From: a virus
Virus record (IMG/VR): IMGVR_UViG_3300032173_000002
Coordinates: 36,373 to 100,372 of that record
DNA: 64,000 nucleotides
Direction: 5' to 3' (one strand)
Numbering within the stretch: the stretch's first letter is position 1; each line of letters begins with the position of its first letter. Positions 1 through 7,989 of the stretch are shown piece after piece. The position numbers and the translations under genes are program-made. A model generated the notes under the pieces. It was not told where the DNA came from and did no database searches. It worked only from the letters and a program-made list of their open reading frames with translations.

Positions 1-214
1 GTTGACTCTTCCTTACATGCGGGAGAACGGTTACCATATCCCAGATGTGGAGAGTGGGGAGCATAAGTGGAGTCCCAGCAAGCCAATGATCGAGTGGCTG
101 ATTAGAGACGCAGGGGGACAGGTCGTAAATTCGGAGGAGATTTCCAATGGCAGATTTTTAGGCCTGGAGGTTGTGGGAGCGGATGAAAAAGACCACTCTA
201 ATTCGATTGCCTAA
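1..214 (+). CDS. C-terminal part of an unknown protein, cut by the left edge
   Basis: The frame is open from the first bases to a TGA at 212-214 and gives about 70 residues. No domain is recognisable. The end overlaps the start of the downstream radical SAM gene by about 30 nt in another frame, which fits an operon. The true start is probably to the left of the window, although a TTG at position 2 cannot be excluded. The reading frame looks real; the function is unknown. Confidence 0.6.
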   Translation, partial: LTLPYMRENGYHIPDVESGEHKWSPSKPMIEWLIRDAGGQVVNSEEISNGRFLGLEVVGADEKDHSNSIA

Positions 215-1493
215 CTTTCACCTCCATAACGAGAGGCAGCAGCCTCCATTAGGTCTTCTTTATCTTGCTGCCTATCTTCGGGAGAGAGATCTTCCTGTTG
301 ATGTGGTGGATTTAGCGGGGATTCCTCCAGAGGACTGGGACTCGATGGTCCCCGATAATAGTCTTGTCTATGGTATCACAGCAACTTCTCCAGACTATGG
401 AATGGCTAGAAAGATGTTAGGTTTTCTTCGTGGTAGAAATGGTCATCAGGCCAAGGTGATCATCGGCGGGGTTCATTCTACAGTAATGCCTATTCAGTGC
501 GTGGAAGATGGATTTGATGCAGCGGTGGTGGGAGAGGGAGAGCAAACCCTCCTGGAAATTGTAACTGGCACTCCTTTGTCAGAAGTGGAAGGACTGGCTT
601 ATCGGGAGAATGGAAAGATAGTGGTGAATCCTCGCCGTCCTATGCTACCCACAATTGACCATTTTCCATTTCCTTCCAGAGACTTCTTGCCCAGGGAAAA
701 TGTAGTCTCAACGGACTTGGTTACGGACTCCTTACCAGCTACAGTAATCACTACTTCAAGGGGATGTCCTTTCCGGTGCTCCTTCTGTGTCCAGCAAATT
801 TGGATGAATCGTTGGAGGCACCGAACCGCACAGAGTATAAGGGCAGAACTGGAATTGATTAAAAGAGATTACCCGGAGGTAAGGGAGATACGATTTGTAG
901 ATGATATGGTGGGACTGAATGGAAAGCATAGTAGAGAGATTTGCGAAGCATTTAAGGGAATGGGTTTGTCCTGGCGTTGCCATCTACGGGTAGGGGTGGC
1001 GACAGAGAGCCTTCTGGAGAGCTTCAAGGAGGTAGGGTGTGTAGAGATTAGTATCGGAGTGGAGTCGGGCGATGAAAGGATTTTGAAGCATAATCACAAG
1101 GGATGGTCGAATATCCCTCAAGCTGCTGCCTTGTTCAGGACTGCCAAAAAGCTCGGATTGAGAACAAGAGCTTATTTCATTATTGGCCTCCCTGGCGAGG
1201 CCCCAGAAAGTGTGGAAAGGACTTGCCAGACTATTAAGGAGATAGAAGCGGATGCGGTAAATATATTCTCCTTTGTCCCTTACCCAGGATGTGATGTTTG
1301 GGAGCATCCGGAGAAGTATGATTATCAGCTTCTGGATACGAATTTAGATAGTTTTTGGATGGTTGGGAAGGGACATCGGTTTGTTGGAAGGACCAGCGCA
1401 ATGGATGTAGATCAGCTAGAGGAGGCTTATCAGAAGGCTTGGAATGTAGCAAGGGAATCTGGTAAGGCAAACTGGATGAAAGGATGGGAGTGA
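183..1493 (+). CDS. Radical SAM protein with N-terminal cobalamin-binding-type domain
   Basis: The protein is about 436 aa. Residues 1 to about 150 look like the Rossmann-type B12-binding domain of the B12-rSAM family: the N-terminal PPLGLLYLAAYL segment, then IIGGVHST and VVGEGE motifs. The radical SAM core begins with a CxxxCxxC iron-sulfur motif (RGCPFRCSFC), followed by the usual VDD and E-x-G-D segments. Family members perform methylations, ring rearrangements or other radical chemistry on varied substrates. The substrate here is not evident. ATG 183 is preferred over an in-frame TTG at 171 because GGGAGCGG lies just before it. The neighbours are a glycosyltransferase and an ATP-grasp enzyme, which suggests a small modification pathway (inference). 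Confidence 0.85.
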   Translation: MKKTTLIRLPNFHLHNERQQPPLGLLYLAAYLRERDLPVDVVDLAGIPPEDWDSMVPDNSLVYGITATSPDYGMARKMLGFLRGRNGHQAKVIIGGVHSTVMPIQCVEDGFDAAVVGEGEQTLLEIVTGTPLSEVEGLAYRENGKIVVNPRRPMLPTIDHFPFPSRDFLPRENVVSTDLVTDSLPATVITTSRGCPFRCSFCVQQIWMNRWRHRTAQSIRAELELIKRDYPEVREIRFVDDMVGLNGKHSREICEAFKGMGLSWRCHLRVGVATESLLESFKEVGCVEISIGVESGDERILKHNHKGWSNIPQAAALFRTAKKLGLRTRAYFIIGLPGEAPESVERTCQTIKEIEADAVNIFSFVPYPGCDVWEHPEKYDYQLLDTNLDSFWMVGKGHRFVGRTSAMDVDQLEEAYQKAWNVARESGKANWMKGWE

Positions 1494-1494
1494 G

Positions 1495-1890
1495 TTGGCA
1501 CTTGCTGAGGAGTTGGATCAGGCACTGATTCGTTATCTGAAGGCAGTTAGGCTGGAGGGACTTGCTGAGGGAGAAGCATGGAGAACATATGTTTCTCCTG
1601 TTTCTGAGCGATGTAAGGAAGTCCTTGGCTCTGTAAAACCGTCTGAGCTCAGTCATATTGTGGACCTTCTACTGGCCATCCACAAAGCGATTTGGGATAG
1701 GGATACTCATGTTCGCAATTTCTCCGGCCCGTTTCTTGGAGACGATGGGAAAATGACCCTAATTGGATTGTTAGCGATTGATGCCCGTGATTTCAACCAT
1801 CTGAGAGTAAGAACTGTGAATCTTTTGAAGGCAATTCTTGGGGAAGATGATGGCGAGCCTAACTTGAAGGATGGTAGGCTAACTCGATGA
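1495..1890 (+). CDS. Hypothetical protein, about 131 aa
   Basis: The start is probably the TTG at 1495, directly after the TGA of the radical SAM gene, so translation is likely coupled. The product looks all-helical and mildly acidic, with no Cys motif or membrane segment. I do not recognise a family. It lies between the radical SAM and glycosyltransferase genes and is probably in the same transcript. Confidence 0.6.
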   Translation: MALAEELDQALIRYLKAVRLEGLAEGEAWRTYVSPVSERCKEVLGSVKPSELSHIVDLLLAIHKAIWDRDTHVRNFSGPFLGDDGKMTLIGLLAIDARDFNHLRVRTVNLLKAILGEDDGEPNLKDGRLTR

Positions 1891-1930
1891 GCTAATAGGA
1901 TGAACAGATAAGAGAAAGGAATTCAAGATA

Positions 1931-2854
1931 GTGGAACCCATTACTATTGGGGTCAATACTAGGAATCGTCCTGAAGCCCTTGCTGTTCAAATCCACTCCA
2001 TCATTCACCAGACTTACCCTTTCTGGTCTTTGATAATCATGGATTGTAGCGACATCCCTGTGATTCAGTTGGAGCCGATTCAGAAGCTTCTGGAGCTTGC
2101 CAAGAAGCTAGGGCATTCTGTTCAGGTTATCAGGCATAAATCTACTTTTGGTATTCCCCAGACCTACCAGAAGCTAATGGAAATATCGAACACCGAGCTG
2201 AATGTAAGGGAGGAAGATGATGCTCCATGGCATCCAGAGCTTCTCATTAGGCTTTACGAGGAGATGGTTAAGAATCCTAACTTGGGAGCGGCAGGACCTA
2301 CCTGTCCTAACTGGAATGATGCTGGGGCAGTGCATAATACTTGGCCGGGAACTAATTACTTCTACATAACTGATAATCATGCTTGGCGACAGCAGTTGGG
2401 TCCGGTTTTGATAGCGGATGATGTTCAGCGCAGACCATGGCCGTCCGTGGAGCCTATTCCTGTGTGCGTGATGCATGGTGGGTTTATGTATCGTAAGAGT
2501 TTGATGGTAAAAGCTGGTGGATTCTGCACGAATCTTTCTACCCAGGGACACAGGGAAGAGACCTGGGCTTCCTTGCGGTTGTTTCTTTCGGGTGCGGATA
2601 TTCTATTTGTTCCCAGAGCCATTCGATGGCATCTGGAACTTCAATCTGGAGGTAGCAGGGACAGATCAGTTGACAATGATCGGATGGCCCTAAAAATGAG
2701 AGATGAAAGACTTTTCCAAGACTGGATGAGGGGTGTGTTAGGGTCGGGCAATTCCCGCATATCGGAGATACCTATCTTCGCTGACGAAAGTTTACGGGAG
2801 AGGATTAGTGCCCAGCAGGCATTAGAACTATTAACCGAATGTAAAGTGGGGTAG
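1931..2854 (+). CDS. Glycosyltransferase, GT-A fold (GT2-like)
   Basis: The protein is about 307 aa from a GTG start. The N-terminus (ITIGVNTRNRPEALAVQIHS, then a TYPFW segment) is the usual opening of GT2-like nucleotide-sugar transferases. An acidic EEDDAPW motif near residue 96 matches the DxD-type metal site. Donor and acceptor are unknown. In phages such genes can decorate DNA bases, capsid proteins or host surface sugars. Its position beside radical SAM and ATP-grasp genes favours a shared small-molecule or base-modification route, but the sequence does not decide this. Confidence 0.75.
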   Translation: MEPITIGVNTRNRPEALAVQIHSIIHQTYPFWSLIIMDCSDIPVIQLEPIQKLLELAKKLGHSVQVIRHKSTFGIPQTYQKLMEISNTELNVREEDDAPWHPELLIRLYEEMVKNPNLGAAGPTCPNWNDAGAVHNTWPGTNYFYITDNHAWRQQLGPVLIADDVQRRPWPSVEPIPVCVMHGGFMYRKSLMVKAGGFCTNLSTQGHREETWASLRLFLSGADILFVPRAIRWHLELQSGGSRDRSVDNDRMALKMRDERLFQDWMRGVLGSGNSRISEIPIFADESLRERISAQQALELLTECKVG

Positions 2855-2862
2855 GGAGCAAA

Positions 2863-3306
2863 ATGAGCAGAGCAGGAAGAATCATTGAACTGCTAGAGGA
2901 AGTAGATATGGGTGCTCAATGTACTTGTGATGATCCACTTCCGATGAAGTATGGACAATGGGACCCACCTGTTTATGTCTGTGCCAAATGCGGTAAGAAT
3001 TTCATGAAACGAGTAGAGTCTGGTGAAGTGGTAGTAGGGGAATCAAAGGCGAAAAGTCTTGGGCTTGTAGAACAGGGAGAAGGGAAGACTTATATAGCGG
3101 TTGGCCCCCTGTGCTGGGGCAAAGCATCCAGCAGGGAAGACGCTATTAAAAGCTGTAAGGGATTCTGGCCTTCGTATATTAAGTTTTCTCCTGAGAAGGT
3201 AAGTATTTATGTAACAGATGATCCAAATGCGTGGGTTGATGAGTACGGCATGATCCATTATAGAGGAAGTCTTGAGCAGATTCAGAAAGCAGGACCTGTG
3301 AGATGA
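2863..3306 (+). CDS. Tagged protein with CxC/CxxC cysteines
   Basis: The protein is 147 aa. It starts with the recurrent N-terminal tag (MSRAGRIIELLEEVD), followed by a possible zinc site (CTCDD near residue 20 and CAKCGK near residue 41) and a mixed alpha/beta C-terminal part. Function is unknown. It is the first tagged gene in the window. Its TGA overlaps the ATG of the next, broken tag gene. Confidence 0.75.
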   Translation: MSRAGRIIELLEEVDMGAQCTCDDPLPMKYGQWDPPVYVCAKCGKNFMKRVESGEVVVGESKAKSLGLVEQGEGKTYIAVGPLCWGKASSREDAIKSCKGFWPSYIKFSPEKVSIYVTDDPNAWVDEYGMIHYRGSLEQIQKAGPVR

Positions 3307-3386
3307 ATAGCAATGCAAGAAAGGTCATCGAGTTGTGAGGGCGGTTCGAGATTGATATTGATCGGAATTTGAGGGATATAAGTTGA
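3303..3386 (+). pseudogene. Relic tag gene with internal stop
   Basis: From ATG 3303 the frame reads MNSNARKVIEL, then TGA at 3336-3338, then 15 more sense codons to a TGA at 3384-3386. The first part is the same N-terminal tag as in the neighbours (compare SASEVIRLW at 9652, where the codon aligning with this stop is TGG). The distal TGA overlaps the TTG start of the ATP-grasp gene. The simplest reading is a short tagged gene broken by a TGG to TGA change, or a tag-only remnant. An 11-aa peptide could still be made. Confidence 0.45.
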
Positions 3387-4699
3387 TTCATGCAAGGGAT
3401 TTTCTTGAGGATCGAATAGTAAGGGAGCAGAGCTATACCACAGGAGTGGATTTATCCAAGAAGACTGTTTTGGTTTATGATTTTGGTCTTTTCTCTGGAA
3501 TAGCGGAGCGCCTCGGTAGAAGCTTCGGAAAGGTCTATTACCATGTTCCGTGGGAGGACGCCTATCCCAGGGCTGGAAAGGCCCTCGTTGGGCGAGGTCT
3601 TCCTGGAGTGGAGAAGGCTTTGGAGTTTTGGCCTTTGGTGGACAAAGTGGACCTGATTTTCTTCCCGGATACTCATTGCTCAGCACTGGCAAGACACCTG
3701 AAGGATCTAGGTTATCCTGTTGCTGCTGCCTTGGAGGCGGAGAGTTTGGAACTGGACAGGGCTTTCGGTAGGCAAGTTCAGAAAGAGATGGGTTTGGACT
3801 ACCAAAAGACAGATCGAGTAATTGGTGTCTCCAACTTGCTAAAGTATCTTGCAGACTATCCAGATGGTGGAAAGTATGTGAAGATTGATATATTCCGGGG
3901 AGAAGTGGAAACATTTCAGCACATTGACTTACCTACCAGCAAAGGGATTTTGGATGTGTTTACCGCAGATATGGGACCCGCAGCAGAGACCATTCCCTTT
4001 TTAGTGGAGGAGAAGGTATCTGGTGTGGAAGGGGGTCTAGATACCATCGTTTGGGATGGGGAGACTCTTTCTCCTACTTGGTTTAGCTACCTTGATGAAA
4101 ATGCCTATATTGCTAAGACGATGGATTTCAAAGAAGTTCCTGACCCGTTTCGGAAAGTTCACGAAGGGTTAGCTCCGGTATTCCGTAAATGGGGCACTAA
4201 GTTTTTCTTCTCCACTGAGATTATTTATGGAAAGAGTCATAGTAAGGCATATCTGATAGATTATACTCTGCGGAACGCAAATCCCTGTATCTCTACTTTA
4301 CAAGCGGAGGTGATCAAGAACTTCCCGGAGCTGATTTGGGCTATGGGTACTGGGGAGAGAGTGGATCCCTGGATCGAGGCTCCATATTGTGGTAGTGTGA
4401 TACTCAACTCTCGGTGGTTCATAAATAACTGGGGACATGTGAAGGTGGATCCCTCTGTGAAGCCTTTTGTTACTTTTCGCTTTCACTATCGGGATAAGGA
4501 CGGAGAGCCGTATCGGTTGCCTGGCTACTCCTCGATGGTGGCTTTTGCTTTGGCTTGGGGGGACTCGGTAGAAGAGGTGATTGCCCTTCTGGAGGAAAGG
4601 CAAGCAAAGGTGAGCTTCCCTTGTCAGGAGAAGTCTTTTCCCAGGGACGAGATAATGAAGGGTTTAGCTGCTTTTGAGAAGGAAGGTATCGAATTCTAA
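3383..4699 (+). CDS. ATP-grasp ligase, PurD/GarS-like, with N-terminal tag
   Basis: The protein is about 438 aa from a TTG start, with GAGGG seven bases upstream. Residues 1 to about 12 (MIHARDFLEDRI) match the recurrent tag. The rest resembles phage phosphoribosylamine-glycine-ligase-like ATP-grasp proteins: a Rossmann-like N-terminal half, then an ATP-grasp half with ESLELDRAFGRQVQKEMGL, EEKVSGVEGG (grasp loop) and a metal-binding DYTLRNANP segment. Such enzymes join an amine to a carboxylate with ATP. The substrate is unknown. A tag on a complete enzyme argues that the tag is an addressing element rather than part of one fold. Confidence 0.75.
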   Translation: MIHARDFLEDRIVREQSYTTGVDLSKKTVLVYDFGLFSGIAERLGRSFGKVYYHVPWEDAYPRAGKALVGRGLPGVEKALEFWPLVDKVDLIFFPDTHCSALARHLKDLGYPVAAALEAESLELDRAFGRQVQKEMGLDYQKTDRVIGVSNLLKYLADYPDGGKYVKIDIFRGEVETFQHIDLPTSKGILDVFTADMGPAAETIPFLVEEKVSGVEGGLDTIVWDGETLSPTWFSYLDENAYIAKTMDFKEVPDPFRKVHEGLAPVFRKWGTKFFFSTEIIYGKSHSKAYLIDYTLRNANPCISTLQAEVIKNFPELIWAMGTGERVDPWIEAPYCGSVILNSRWFINNWGHVKVDPSVKPFVTFRFHYRDKDGEPYRLPGYSSMVAFALAWGDSVEEVIALLEERQAKVSFPCQEKSFPRDEIMKGLAAFEKEGIEF

Positions 4700-4720
4700 G
4701 GAGACAGAAAGGAGACAGAA

Positions 4721-4945
4721 ATGAGCAAAGCGCAGGAGTTACTAACTCAACTTCTTGAGCGGGATGTAGGTTCTGTTTACTCTAAAGCAGTTTCCTTGGG
4801 ATATACCTACATTCGTGGGGGGAAACCTGATAAGACAGGCAAAGTCTGGCTGACCAGGTTTACCAAGTCGGGTGACCCGGATAGCCCTGCTATTTTTGTT
4901 GGGTATGATGAGGAGACGGGAGAGTTTGTAGTAGAGGAAGAGTAG
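4721..4945 (+). CDS. Small tagged protein, 74 aa
   Basis: The tag MSKAQELLTQLLERD is followed by about 55 residues rich in beta-type residues, with an acidic end (EETGEFVVEEE). The first 21 bases of the gene are identical to those of the gene at 5029, while the bodies differ. This points to recent duplication or recombination at the tag. Function is unknown. Confidence 0.7.
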   Translation: MSKAQELLTQLLERDVGSVYSKAVSLGYTYIRGGKPDKTGKVWLTRFTKSGDPDSPAIFVGYDEETGEFVVEEE

Positions 4946-4946
4946 A

Positions 4947-5003
4947 GTGTCGAATTCTAAGCCTAAGACCAGGGCTATGCAATTCCTTGAAGATGGTGAT
5001 TAG
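4947..5003 (+). pseudogene. Tag-only mini-ORF, 18 aa
   Basis: The frame runs from GTG 4947 and gives MSNSKPKTRAMQFLEDGD followed by TAG. The TRAMQFLEDGD part matches the tag of adjacent proteins, but there is no downstream domain. It could be a decayed tagged gene or a genuine micropeptide. Translation is not demonstrated; the GTG follows the upstream stop by one base. Confidence 0.4.
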
Positions 5004-5028
5004 CAGGAACGGAAAAGGGAGGCTAAAA

Positions 5029-5361
5029 ATGAGCAAAGCGCAGGAGTTAATTGGTGTTCTTAATGAAACAGGGGAGATGTCATACAGGGATATTGAACCT
5101 GGCGGAGAGGATTATGAATGGGCTAAGGCAATTGAGGGTGCCGTAAGGAGGATAGAGAGCAAAACGGGAGGCAAGCTGAAATTCATCGAGATGAGACCTT
5201 TTGACAAGTACCAAGGACCATATGCCAGTGTTACAATAAATGGAAGGAGAGATCGTATTTGGGATGCCGGTGATCCTGAAAAACCGCTTGCCCTTTACAT
5301 AGAGGAACTCGGTTTTACTGGAACTGAGGATGAAGTAGCAGACTATATCAATAGTCTTTAG
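5029..5361 (+). CDS. Small tagged protein, 110 aa
   Basis: The start is ATG 5029, preceded by GGGAGG with seven bases between, rather than the upstream in-frame ATG at 4987. The tag is MSKAQELIGVLNETG. The body is a small alpha/beta domain of unknown function. The first 21 nt are identical to the gene at 4721. Confidence 0.7.
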   Translation: MSKAQELIGVLNETGEMSYRDIEPGGEDYEWAKAIEGAVRRIESKTGGKLKFIEMRPFDKYQGPYASVTINGRRDRIWDAGDPEKPLALYIEELGFTGTEDEVADYINSL

Positions 5362-5410
5362 TAGTCCTGTATGGGCATGCAAGAAGCTATTAGCAGAGGA
5401 TTCGGGTGAA

Positions 5411-5812
5411 ATGAATAGGGCCCGACAGTTTCTCGAATATAACAGTCAAGGCTGGATTGGCGTGGACTTGGATGGTACTCTTGCTCATTACGATTCTGGA
5501 TATTCTAGTCACTTCATGGTGGGCCCACCTATTCCAGCTATGCTGGCGAGAGTGAAGGATTGGCTGGCTCAAGGGAAGGATGTGAGAATCTTTACTGCTC
5601 GTGTAGCACCACCTCACTCCGAGGAGGTGATTGCAAGGCAGAGAGGAATAATTGAAGATTGGTGTTTGGAGCACCTCGGTACTGTCTTGCCTATTACAGC
5701 TACCAAGGATTACGAGATGCTGGAGTTATGGGATGATCGCTGTGTGACTGTGGAAAAGAACACAGGAAGGTGTTTGACTTTATTGCGAGGAGAAATAGAA
5801 GGACTACAATGA
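5411..5812 (+). CDS. HAD-like phosphatase with N-terminal tag
   Basis: The protein is 133 aa. The tag MNRARQFLEYNSQ leads directly into a compact HAD domain. Motif I is DLDGTL, with its first Asp at residue 18. IFTARV follows at the motif II position, and ELWDDRCVTVE gives the acidic motif. Phage HAD proteins of this size act on small phosphates or nucleotide ends; the substrate is unknown. A relic of this gene's 3' end is present at 6161-6223. Confidence 0.8.
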   Translation: MNRARQFLEYNSQGWIGVDLDGTLAHYDSGYSSHFMVGPPIPAMLARVKDWLAQGKDVRIFTARVAPPHSEEVIARQRGIIEDWCLEHLGTVLPITATKDYEMLELWDDRCVTVEKNTGRCLTLLRGEIEGLQ

Positions 5813-5843
5813 GAGAGGGTTTTGAAATTAAGGGAGGTCAAAG

Positions 5844-6137
5844 ATGAATAGGTCGCAGAAAGTTATGAAACTTCTTGAAGAAGAACAGGGCGATGCTCCG
5901 TTTTTCATTGACAAAACAAGTAAATATGGCTATAGGCTTGTCTTGAATAATAATCCATCCGGAAGGGCTTATCTCTATCTATACAATCCGGATGGAAAAC
6001 TTGGGTTGCAAGAACCCTTAGAGACTTATTTTCAATGGACACCAAACGGATGGTCTTCTGTATTTTTGGGGCTCGGCAAGTTCAAACCCTTGGAGGAGAA
6101 GGATGTCCTGAAAGTGTTCAAGAATTATGGCTTTTAA
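5844..6137 (+). CDS. Small tagged protein, 97 aa
   Basis: The tag MNRSQKVMKLLEEEQ is followed by a roughly 80-residue domain rich in aromatic and beta residues (YRLVL, RAYLYLYNPDGKLG, YFQWTPNGW). A good GGGAGG lies upstream. No family is recognised. Confidence 0.7.
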   Translation: MNRSQKVMKLLEEEQGDAPFFIDKTSKYGYRLVLNNNPSGRAYLYLYNPDGKLGLQEPLETYFQWTPNGWSSVFLGLGKFKPLEEKDVLKVFKNYGF

Positions 6138-6160
6138 TTCCATGGTAGCCATATTTGTTC

Positions 6161-6223
6161 ATGTCGGATGAAACAGGAAGGTGCTTGACTTTGCCAACTA
6201 AATCCCAGGGAGGACTAGAATGA
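6161..6223 (+). pseudogene. Relic of the HAD gene 3' end
   Basis: A 20-codon frame (MSDETGRCLTLPTKSQGGLE) closely matches the last residues of the HAD phosphatase at 5411-5812 (NTGRCLTLLRGEIEGLQ). At DNA level, AGGAAGGTGCTTGACTTT corresponds to AGGAAGGTGTTTGACTTT. The TGA overlaps the next gene's ATG (ATGA). This is evidence of past duplication and loss in the accessory block. Confidence 0.5.
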
Positions 6224-6450
6224 GCATAGCAAATAGATTTTTGGAGCAATTTATGGAGGGCTATAAGATTAGAGGTTGGATTTATGATGGAGATATTCAC
6301 TGCGAGGGTTGTGCGTATGATCGGTTTGGAGTTAGAATTTACGACGAGGAGAATCCTCCAGAGGACAGCGAAGGGAATCCTATAACTCCTTTGTTTGCAT
6401 CAGATGCAATAGGAGATGAGGTTTGTGGCGATTGTGGCTCACCGTTATAG
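6220..6450 (+). CDS. Small tagged zinc-ribbon-like protein, 76 aa
   Basis: The tag MSIANRFLEQFMEG is followed by a CEGC pair near residues 28-31 and a CGDC pair near residues 70-73, giving CxxC...CxxC spacing consistent with a zinc ribbon. The C-terminus overlaps the next gene by 35 nt. Function is unknown. Confidence 0.7.
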   Translation: MSIANRFLEQFMEGYKIRGWIYDGDIHCEGCAYDRFGVRIYDEENPPEDSEGNPITPLFASDAIGDEVCGDCGSPL

Positions 6451-6844
6451 TAGCAGATCGGAAGCGAAGTCTAAAGCAGCTATCTTGATACGGGGGATTG
6501 AGGAGCTTTATCCTCTTTCAGAAGAGATGATTTCGGTAAAAAAGCTAGATGGAAGAACAGAGTATAAGCTGGGTCCTGTAACAGTGATTGTCTGTTACGA
6601 CGATATTGTTCTTGATTCGGAGGGGACTCGGCTCTCGCAAGAGACGGGATGGTGGGATTATAGAGGGATAATCTACATCTGGGGGCCTGAGTTAAGTCGT
6701 ATGCAGAAGCTGGGAATAGGAATTCATGAGTTTGTGGAGATGGTCTTAGAAAGTAAGTTGAGGATGCCCCATAGCTGGTCTCATTTTGTAAGTAACGTCT
6801 TAGAGTTTGTTTTTACTCTGGGGAGATCAAAACCTGATTGGTAA
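6416..6844 (+). CDS. Hypothetical protein with HEFVE motif and internal tag-like stretch
   Basis: The protein is up to 142 aa. Residues 19-28 (SKAAILIRGI) look like the recurrent tag (compare TKAANLIREL at 10483), but no start codon lies just before it, so the tag is internal or the original ATG was lost. A GIHEFVE segment near residue 103 resembles a short metal-site helix. No protease family is assigned with confidence. ATG 6416 lies inside the preceding gene. Confidence 0.6.
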   Translation: MRFVAIVAHRYSSRSEAKSKAAILIRGIEELYPLSEEMISVKKLDGRTEYKLGPVTVIVCYDDIVLDSEGTRLSQETGWWDYRGIIYIWGPELSRMQKLGIGIHEFVEMVLESKLRMPHSWSHFVSNVLEFVFTLGRSKPDW

Positions 6845-6855
6845 GGAGATAAGAG

Positions 6856-7050
6856 ATGAAAAAGATTATCCCAGATACTGCTGAAGAGTTTACTTCCTGG
6901 CCAGAAAGCAAAGGAGGGGATGTCCTGGAGGAAACTCATCAGACTACCCCTTCCGGAAAACCTACAGAGTCAGGCTCTCCAAAGGGCTCCACTCCTGATT
7001 GGTTATACAAGAGGGAGATTTCAAGAGCTCACGGCGATTTAGTGATTTAG
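6856..7050 (+). CDS. Hypothetical Ser/Thr/Pro-rich protein, 64 aa
   Basis: A GGAGATAAGAG ribosome binding site precedes ATG 6856. The middle is low-complexity (THQTTPSGKPTESGSPKG), as in a linker. The C-terminal ISRAHGDLVI is weakly reminiscent of the tag. No function can be given. Confidence 0.55.
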   Translation: MKKIIPDTAEEFTSWPESKGGDVLEETHQTTPSGKPTESGSPKGSTPDWLYKREISRAHGDLVI

Positions 7051-7065
7051 GAGGGGACATCTACC

Positions 7066-7989
7066 ATGAGAGATGTACTCTATGAAGCGGAGCAGGAGGA
7101 GATTGGTCGCATAAGGGATCAGATCGCCGATCTCCAACAGCGAAAGTCAGATGCTGAGGACGAGGAGGAGAAGGCGAGGATCAATCTGGAGATAGCCCGA
7201 CTAAAGAAAGACCTGAGTGATTTGAAAGATGAGATCAAACCGGAGGAGTTCTCAGGAGGAGGTCGTTATATGAGCAGAGCAAGGTTTGTATTGCGAGAGT
7301 TTCATGCTCTGGAACAGCAAGCCATGGATGTTGAGGTACAGAAGAAGCTGGACGAGTTTATTTCTCTCTATCGTGAGATGAAGTCTCTGGAAGCAAGAAT
7401 AGAGGTCCTATCTGCTCGCAGTGATATTCTCCAGAAGGAGCTTGTTCCCATTATAAAGGAGTCTGCCGAGCAGATGGCTCTAGTGGAGAATGCGACAGTC
7501 AAATATAAGACTAGAGCAGTTACATCTCTTTCTTACAAGACTCTCTTTGAACAGGCCTTGGGTAAGGTGAATAAACAGACTCGTGCCATATTGGAGGACC
7601 TGAAAGAAAAGCTCACTTCCTCCTATGTGAAGGAGTTTCTGGATGTGAAGGCAGAGTCCTGGTTTACGGATTTGGTGGACAAATTTCGTAACTGGATTCG
7701 CTCGGTGGTGGAAAAGCTTGGTGTATTGAAGAGCGCTGTAGCTGAGTTACTTTCTGTGGCACAGCGGGAGCCTTCTGAATCGGAAGCATTTAGATATGGG
7801 GATAAGATTAGGTCTGCGGTAGACAAGGCTGTAACCCTCTTTCATAACAAGGGTAGCATTACGAAGGATGATGTGGTTTCTGTTTTGATAAAAGTCCTTG
7901 GCAGGATGGGGTGGGTGGCAGAAGATGTAGAGGAGGTAGTAGATCAGTTGAGGTCTGCTCATGGTATTAGAGTGAAGGAGAGCAGGTGA
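7066..7989 (+). CDS. Coiled-coil protein with nested tagged start at 7270
   Basis: The 307-aa frame begins with about 60 residues of charged coiled coil. At codon 69 it contains a second start, ATG 7270 (MSRARFVLREFHALE), preceded by AGGAGGAGG at good spacing. The nested product of 239 aa carries the recurrent tag. The rest is mostly helical (residues 90-230), with no recognised fold. Either two in-frame proteins are made or an upstream ORF fused to a tagged gene. Function is unknown; the position just before the head genes suggests a virion component. Confidence 0.65.
   Translation: MRDVLYEAEQEEIGRIRDQIADLQQRKSDAEDEEEKARINLEIARLKKDLSDLKDEIKPEEFSGGGRYMSRARFVLREFHALEQQAMDVEVQKKLDEFISLYREMKSLEARIEVLSARSDILQKELVPIIKESAEQMALVENATVKYKTRAVTSLSYKTLFEQALGKVNKQTRAILEDLKEKLTSSYVKEFLDVKAESWFTDLVDKFRNWIRSVVEKLGVLKSAVAELLSVAQREPSESEAFRYGDKIRSAVDKAVTLFHNKGSITKDDVVSVLIKVLGRMGWVAEDVEEVVDQLRSAHGIRVKESR

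Noticed and set aside
3336-3338. TGA read as tryptophan (alternative genetic code)
   Set aside because: Although the 3303 relic would read through with Trp, many clear genes here end in TGA, so TGA is a stop.
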